From Microbacterium bovistercoris (GTDB taxonomy: Bacteria; Actinomycetota; Actinomycetes; Actinomycetales; Microbacteriaceae): DNA of 47,645 nucleotides. The notes under the pieces were generated by a model, which worked only from the letters and a program-made list of their open reading frames with translations, had not been told where the DNA came from and ran no database searches. Below, in pieces: positions 43,459 to 47,645 of the stretch. The position numbers were made by a program, and so were the translations under genes. The stretch covers positions 1-47,645 of the forward strand of contig NZ_QUAB01000035.1 of NCBI RefSeq assembly GCF_003387575.1. Direction: 5' to 3'. Numbering within the stretch: the first letter of the stretch is position 1; the number at the start of each line of letters is the position of its first letter.

Positions 43459-44232
43459 GTGGACTGGATCGTCGAGAACCTCGGGATGATCCTCGATCTC
43501 TCCGTCGTGCACCTGCGCCAGAGCCTGATCGCCATCGTCTGCGGGTTCGCGCTGTCGGTGCCCCTGGGCTGGGCGGCGTGGCGGTACACGCGGCTGCGCG
43601 GATGGATCATCGTCGCCACTGGCCTGCTCTACACGATCCCCTCGCTGGCGCTGTTCATGCTGCTGCCCGCGCTGTTCGGCTATTCGGCGATCAGCGAGCT
43701 CAACCTCGTGATCGCCCTGACGATCTACGCGATCGCTATCCTCGTACGCGCGGTCGCCGACGGCCTCGACTCGGTCGACCCGGTGGTGCGCGAGTCGGCC
43801 ACCGCGCTCGGCTACGGCCCGCTGCGCCGGTTCCTCACCGTGGAGTTCCCGCTGGCCGGACCGGTGATCCTCGCCGGTCTGCGCGTGGCAGCGGTCAGCA
43901 CGATCTCGCTGGCGACGGTCGGCATCCTCATCGGCGTGACCAACCTGGGCTACCTGTTCACCGCGGGACTGCAGCGCCGGCTGATCGAGGAGGTGTTCGC
44001 CGGCGTGGTCGCGGTCCTGCTGATCGCGCTGGTCGTCGACCTGCTGCTCGTGCTGCTGGGCCGCGCGCTCATGCCGTGGACGCGGCTCGGCACGCGCCGT
44101 GGCAGCGGGAGCGGCACGCGCAGCGGTGCAGATGCCGGAGACCGCGCCGCATCCGCCGTCATCGACCCCGCCGGTGACCCCGCGGCGATCGAACCCGGCG
44201 CGCTGCCTGTCGCAGGGGGTGGACGCGGATGA
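43459..44232 (+). CDS. Glycine betaine/choline-type ABC importer, permease 1
   Basis: A 257-residue permease starting at a GTG directly after the ATPase stop. It has six helices and the EAA-type loop ESATALGYGPLRRFLTVEFPLAGPVI. The tail of about 45 residues is Gly/Ala/Asp-rich and likely disordered. It overlaps the next permease gene by ATGA. Confidence 0.9.
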   Translation: MDWIVENLGMILDLSVVHLRQSLIAIVCGFALSVPLGWAAWRYTRLRGWIIVATGLLYTIPSLALFMLLPALFGYSAISELNLVIALTIYAIAILVRAVADGLDSVDPVVRESATALGYGPLRRFLTVEFPLAGPVILAGLRVAAVSTISLATVGILIGVTNLGYLFTAGLQRRLIEEVFAGVVAVLLIALVVDLLLVLLGRALMPWTRLGTRRGSGSGTRSGADAGDRAASAVIDPAGDPAAIEPGALPVAGGGRG

Positions 44233-44939
44233 ACGTGTTCGCCGACGCCTTCGCGTGGCTGTTCGCGCCCGAGCAGTGGCAGGGGCCGAACTCGATCCCG
44301 GTCATGCTCGGGCAGCACCTGTTCTACACCGGCGTCTCGGTGCTCATCGCCGTGCTCATCGCCGTGCCGATCGGCTGGGCGATCGGGCACACGGGCAAGG
44401 GGCGCGAGGTCGCGGTGGCGTTCGCCGGTGCTGCGCGGGCGCTGCCGTCGTTCGGCCTGATGATCCTGCTGGTGCTGCTGTTCGGCGTCCTGCAGGTTCC
44501 CGAGGCCGCCGTGGTCACCTTCGTGCTGCTCGGCATCCCGCCTCTCCTCGCCGGCGCCTACACCGGAATCGAGGCGATCGACCGCCAGGTGCTCGACGCC
44601 GCCCGCGCGTTCGGGATGACCCGCTGGCAGCTGCTGTGGAAGGTCGAGGTGCCGCTCGGCCTGCCGCTGCTGGTCGCCGGCCTGCGCTCGGCCGTGCTGC
44701 AGATCATCGCCACCGTCACGATCGCGGCCTACGTCGATCTCGGCGGCCTGGGCGCCCCCATCATCCAGGGCCTCCCGCTTCGCCGCGTCGACATGGTGCT
44801 CGCCGGTGCCATCCTCGTCGCCGCGCTCGCCCTGCTCGCCGACCTGCTGCTCGCGCTCGCGCAGCGGGCATCCGTCCCCACCGGACTGCGACGCACGACC
44901 GCGCGCGCAAGCGCCCGCCCCGCGGCATCCGCCACCTGA
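44229..44939 (+). CDS. Glycine betaine/choline-type ABC importer, permease 2
   Basis: A 236-residue permease with five or six helices and the coupling loop DAARAFGMTRWQLLWKVEVPLGLPLL. Two different permease subunits make an OpuC/OpuB-like heteromeric channel. Confidence 0.9.
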   Translation: MNVFADAFAWLFAPEQWQGPNSIPVMLGQHLFYTGVSVLIAVLIAVPIGWAIGHTGKGREVAVAFAGAARALPSFGLMILLVLLFGVLQVPEAAVVTFVLLGIPPLLAGAYTGIEAIDRQVLDAARAFGMTRWQLLWKVEVPLGLPLLVAGLRSAVLQIIATVTIAAYVDLGGLGAPIIQGLPLRRVDMVLAGAILVAALALLADLLLALAQRASVPTGLRRTTARASARPAASAT

Positions 44940-44971
44940 ACCTGCATCAACCACCGTCAGAGAGGAACATC

Positions 44972-45889
44972 ATGTTCACCGGACGCACCACCCGCACCAT
45001 CGCCGTCACCGGCATCGCCGCGCTCAGCGCGCTCGCACTCGCCGGATGCGGCGGCAACCCGCTCGACGAGCCCAGCAAGGAGCCCGCCGCCGGCGGCGAC
45101 GAGACCATCGTCATCGGCTCGCAGGCGTACTACTCGAACGAGATCATCGCCGAGGTCTATGCGCAGGCGCTCGAAGACGCCGGATTCACGGTCGAGAAGA
45201 AGTTCAACATCGGGCAGCGCGACGCATACATGCCCGAGGTCGAGTCCGGCGCGATCGACCTGTTCCCGGAGTACACCGGCAACCTGCTGGAGTACTTCGA
45301 CAAGGACACCAAGGCGACCGGCCCCGACGAGGTCTACGAGGCGCTGGAAGACGCCCTGCCCGACCAGCTCGACGCGCTCGACTACGCGCAGGCAACCGAT
45401 CAGGACACCTACACGGTCACCCAGGCGACGGCCGACAAGTACGGCCTGAAGTCGATCGCCGACCTGTCGAAGGCCGACAAGAAACTCACGATCGGCGCGG
45501 CTCCCGAGTTCGAGCAGCGGCCGTACGGCCCGGCCACGGCCAAGACGGTGTACGGCGTCGACCTGAACTTCTCCGGCACCGGACCCACCACGCTCGAGTC
45601 GCTGCTGGCCGGCAAGATCGACGTGGCCGACATCTACAGCGCCGACCCGGCGTTCCAGACCGAGGAGATCGTGGCTCTCGAGGATCCGGAGAACATGATC
45701 CTGTCCTCGAACGTGGTGCCGATCGTGGCCGAGGACTTCCCCGACAAGGCCGAGGACGTCATCGACGCTGTGAGCGCGAAGCTCACCATCGACGCGCTCG
45801 TGGGCATGAACGTGCAGTCCACGGTCGACAAGCAGGAGCCCGCCGCGATCGCGAAGGCCTGGCTGGCGGACCAGGGTCTGGTCGGCTGA
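44972..45889 (+). CDS. Glycine betaine/choline-type ABC importer, substrate-binding lipoprotein
   Basis: A 305-residue lipoprotein with lipobox ALAGC (Cys about 26), then an OpuAC-type domain starting IVIGSQAYYSNEIIAEVYAQ and with IDLFPEYTGNLLEYF and GKIDVADIYSADPAF. The YTGN block is common in choline/betaine/carnitine binders of this class. AGAGAGGA lies upstream of the ATG. A 15-bp hairpin follows the gene. Confidence 0.92.
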   Translation: MFTGRTTRTIAVTGIAALSALALAGCGGNPLDEPSKEPAAGGDETIVIGSQAYYSNEIIAEVYAQALEDAGFTVEKKFNIGQRDAYMPEVESGAIDLFPEYTGNLLEYFDKDTKATGPDEVYEALEDALPDQLDALDYAQATDQDTYTVTQATADKYGLKSIADLSKADKKLTIGAAPEFEQRPYGPATAKTVYGVDLNFSGTGPTTLESLLAGKIDVADIYSADPAFQTEEIVALEDPENMILSSNVVPIVAEDFPDKAEDVIDAVSAKLTIDALVGMNVQSTVDKQEPAAIAKAWLADQGLVG

Positions 45890-45899
45890 TCACTATCCG

Positions 45900-45938
45900 G
45901 GTCGTTGAGCGAGCTCCTTCGTCGCTCGCTCAACGACC
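45900..45938. terminator. Terminator between importer operon and AI-2E gene
   Basis: Perfect 15-bp inverted repeat GGTCGTTGAGCGAGC (45900-45914) / GCTCGCTCAACGACC (45924-45938) with a 9-nt loop, between two convergent genes; likely bidirectional. Confidence 0.75.
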
Positions 45939-45949
45939 GGTGGTGCGCA

Positions 45950-47197
45950 TCAGCTCCGGGCGTCCTGCCGGGGGATCCAGATCTGCTTGATGATGATGAG
46001 GATGGATGCCGTGACGGGCACGGCGACCAGGGCGCCGAGCAGCCCGAGCAGCGTGCCGCCGGCCATGGCGCCGATCACCACGAGCGCACCGGGCACCGCC
46101 ACCGCGCGGTTCATCACCTTCGGCGTCAGGTAGTACGCCTCGATCTGCATGTAGACCAGGTAGCAGGCGGCGAAGGCCAGTGCCATGAGCGGGTTGCTGA
46201 ACAGCGCGATCACCGAACCCACGATCCAGAACAGCACCGAACCGATCAGCGGGATCAGCGTCAGCATGAACGAGATCGCGGCCATCAGCGGCGGGAACGG
46301 CAGCCCGAGGAAGAAGAACAGCAGCAGGGTGACGATCGAGTTGCAGAACGCCAGCACGACCATGCCCATGATGTAGCCGCCGACCGAGTCGGTGATCTGG
46401 TCGGTGATGTCGGCGGCGCGCGCGCGGTCGCGGGCCGGGGCCAGGCGCAGCAGCGAGGTCTTGATGCCGGGCAGTCCTGCGACGAAGTACAGCGTCAGCA
46501 CGAGCACGATCATCGCGCCGGAGATGGCTGTCGCGATCGATGTTCCCACCTGCAGGGCACCGCCGCCGATCGAGAACAGCGTGCCGGGGTCGGTGAGGAA
46601 CGACTGGATCTGCGCGACGAGATCGCCGACCTGGTCGCCGAACTGCTTCTGCAGCGCCGCATAGAGGTCGGTGGTCTGGAAGTCGCGGATGATGCTCGGG
46701 ATCGAGGTGATGAACAGGGAGATCTGCTCCACGATGATCGGCACGATCAGCCAGAGCACCAGCACGATGACGGCGAGCAGGGCGAGGATCACGGTGAGGA
46801 CGCCCCAGCCTCGCGGCATGCCTCGGCGCTCGAGCATCCGCACCGCCGGGTCGAGACCGAGGGCGCCGAACGCGGCGAGGGCGATGTAGATGAGCACGGT
46901 GGCGAGATTGGCCAGCATGACACCGAACATGATCGCCGTCAGCGCGCCGAGGGTGACGAGGATGCCGAACACGAAGGGCTTGTCGATCCGCGTCCAGAAC
47001 GACCGGCTCGGCACCATCGGCTCGATGACGACCGGGGCGGGGTAGGTGTGGTGCTCTGCGGCGGCGGCTGCCGCGGCTTTCGCGGCCGCAGCCCTCTCGG
47101 CCCTGCTCGGCTTCGCGGCGGGCGCGGTCGTCTCGGCCGCGGGCTTCTCGGCGATGGCCGCCTCGGCCGGGGTCTGCGCGTTCTCGTCGGAACTCAT
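45950..47197 (-). CDS. AI-2E family transporter-like membrane protein
   Basis: A 415-residue protein with a cytoplasmic Ala/Pro-rich start (about 1-65), eight helices and the family pattern GLPFPPLMAAISFMLTLIPLIGSVLFWI, then a PGALVVIGAMAGGTLLGLLGALVAVPVTAS end. Family members act as transporters or antiporters; a role in autoinducer export is only historical. The ATG at 47197 is favoured because TAGAGT lies 6 nt upstream. A GTG at 47203 is the alternative. Confidence 0.88.
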   Translation of the reverse strand: MSSDENAQTPAEAAIAEKPAAETTAPAAKPSRAERAAAAKAAAAAAAEHHTYPAPVVIEPMVPSRSFWTRIDKPFVFGILVTLGALTAIMFGVMLANLATVLIYIALAAFGALGLDPAVRMLERRGMPRGWGVLTVILALLAVIVLVLWLIVPIIVEQISLFITSIPSIIRDFQTTDLYAALQKQFGDQVGDLVAQIQSFLTDPGTLFSIGGGALQVGTSIATAISGAMIVLVLTLYFVAGLPGIKTSLLRLAPARDRARAADITDQITDSVGGYIMGMVVLAFCNSIVTLLLFFFLGLPFPPLMAAISFMLTLIPLIGSVLFWIVGSVIALFSNPLMALAFAACYLVYMQIEAYYLTPKVMNRAVAVPGALVVIGAMAGGTLLGLLGALVAVPVTASILIIIKQIWIPRQDARS

Positions 47198-47203
47198 GGT
47201 CAC

Positions 47204-47209
47204 ACTCTA
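47204..47209 (-). promoter_or_regulatory. -10 box of AI-2E family gene, leaderless layout
   Basis: TAGAGT on the minus strand, followed by 6 nt and the ATG at 47197. Confidence 0.4.
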
Positions 47210-47261
47210 GAGGCCCGGGGGGTTCGGGCTATCGTCGTACTGTCGCCGATCGAGGAGCCTC

Positions 47262-47561
47262 ATGACTGACGCCGAAGCCGCCCGTGCCGAGCTGCTGCGC
47301 CTGCGCGCCAGCATCGACAACATCGACGCCGCACTGATCTTCATGCTCGCGGAGCGCTTCCGCTGCACGCAGCAGGTCGGCCGGCTGAAGGCCGAGCACG
47401 AGATGCCGGCATCCGATCCCGGCCGTGAGGAGCAGCAGGTCGCGCGCCTGCGCGCGCTCGCCGAAGAGGCGCACCTCGACCCCGAGTTCGCCGAGAAGTG
47501 GTTCAACTTCGTCGTCGCCGAGGTCATCCGGCACCACACCGAGGCGGCCGAAGGTCGCTGA
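47262..47561 (+). CDS. Chorismate mutase (AroQ type)
   Basis: A 99-residue all-helical enzyme: LLRLRASIDNIDAALIFMLAERFRCTQQVGRLKAEHEMPASDPGREEQQVARLRALAEE. It carries the AroQ residues (Arg at LRASID, Arg in the ER.R.T..VG.LK block, and Glu/Gln near the C-terminus). It converts chorismate to prephenate for Phe/Tyr synthesis. GAGGAG precedes the ATG. It is a stand-alone domain with no signal peptide. Confidence 0.9.
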   Translation: MTDAEAARAELLRLRASIDNIDAALIFMLAERFRCTQQVGRLKAEHEMPASDPGREEQQVARLRALAEEAHLDPEFAEKWFNFVVAEVIRHHTEAAEGR

Positions 47562-47593
47562 GCGCGCCGCGGCACCGGGCCCGGGACCCGGGT

Positions 47594-47625
47594 CCGGGGC
47601 GCCGCGTCGGCTCGCGGCGCCCCGG
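47594..47625 (+). terminator. Terminator of chorismate mutase gene
   Basis: 13-bp inverted repeat CCGGGGCGCCGCG (47594-47606) / CGCGGCGCCCCGG (47613-47625) with a 6-nt loop, about 33 nt after the stop codon. Confidence 0.65.
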
Positions 47626-47645
47626 CGAGGTCGGTGCGGCCGTCC

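Noticed and set aside
45950..47197. AI-2E protein as exporter of a quorum-sensing signal linked to the island
   Set aside because: Family members are widespread with diverse transport roles; location and promoter give no link to the AvrD core.

Overview
The window reads as chromosomal DNA of a high-GC actinobacterium of the family Microbacteriaceae, most likely Microbacterium or a close relative. The basis is gene content (long-form argG, purA, a MoxR/DUF58/VWA operon, twin YhgE/Pip proteins), very GC-rich codon use, and the abundance of GGATGCC/GCATCC-type words. This assignment is by recognition; no search was run. No rRNA, tRNA or CRISPR array is visible.

Positions 1-9488 form an accessory island with near mirror symmetry. 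In the middle sit a TetR regulator (3335-3934, minus), an AvrD-family protein (4017-4970, plus; AvrD makes syringolide/butanolide-type signals in Pseudomonas syringae) and a second TetR protein resembling ScbR/ArpA gamma-butyrolactone receptors (4977-5549, plus). On each side, pointing outward, is a five-gene bacteriocin cassette in the same order: lactococcin-972-like peptide, small lipoprotein, membrane-anchored adaptor with a peptidoglycan-binding domain, ABC ATPase and MacB-like permease. The right cassette (5834-9488) is complete. In the left cassette (75-3173) the permease is cut off by what looks like an IS3-family insertion entering at the left window edge. I read this as a small-molecule-signal-controlled, duplicated bacteriocin/immunity locus; it is the main finding.

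From 9498 on the content is ordinary chromosomal. 9498-12143 is a penicillin-acylase-family hydrolase. 12297-17901 is a tetR-yhgE-yhgE operon with a clear palindromic operator. 18099-19544 is argG. 19587-20689 holds three small minus-strand genes: a candidate toxin-antitoxin-like pair and a decayed PIN-domain protein. 20789-22092 has a lipoprotein and a ZIP-like transporter. 22097-28567 is a minus-strand operon with MoxR ATPase, DUF58 protein, membrane protein, two VWA proteins, TPR protein and membrane protein, followed upstream by a proline-rich membrane protein.

29677-35334 runs on the plus strand: cytochrome P450, DUF2804 protein, a class III nucleotide-cyclase-like receptor and an MscS channel with a cyclic-nucleotide-binding domain. 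The DUF2804 and cyclase genes appear fused by a deletion. Then come a Pr6Pr membrane protein, purA, a lactonase-like beta-propeller, a Phd/VapC-type toxin-antitoxin pair, a flavin monooxygenase, a LuxR-type regulator, a DUF427 protein, a four-gene glycine-betaine/choline-type ABC importer, an AI-2E-family membrane protein and a chorismate mutase.

Two patterns recur. Many genes have a -10 box (TANNNT) only 6-7 nt before the start codon, which suggests leaderless transcripts. A 24-bp repeat of the form TGGGTCCCTGAGCC-GTCGAAGGG is scattered through 12-27 kb, both directly after stop codons and inside reading frames.
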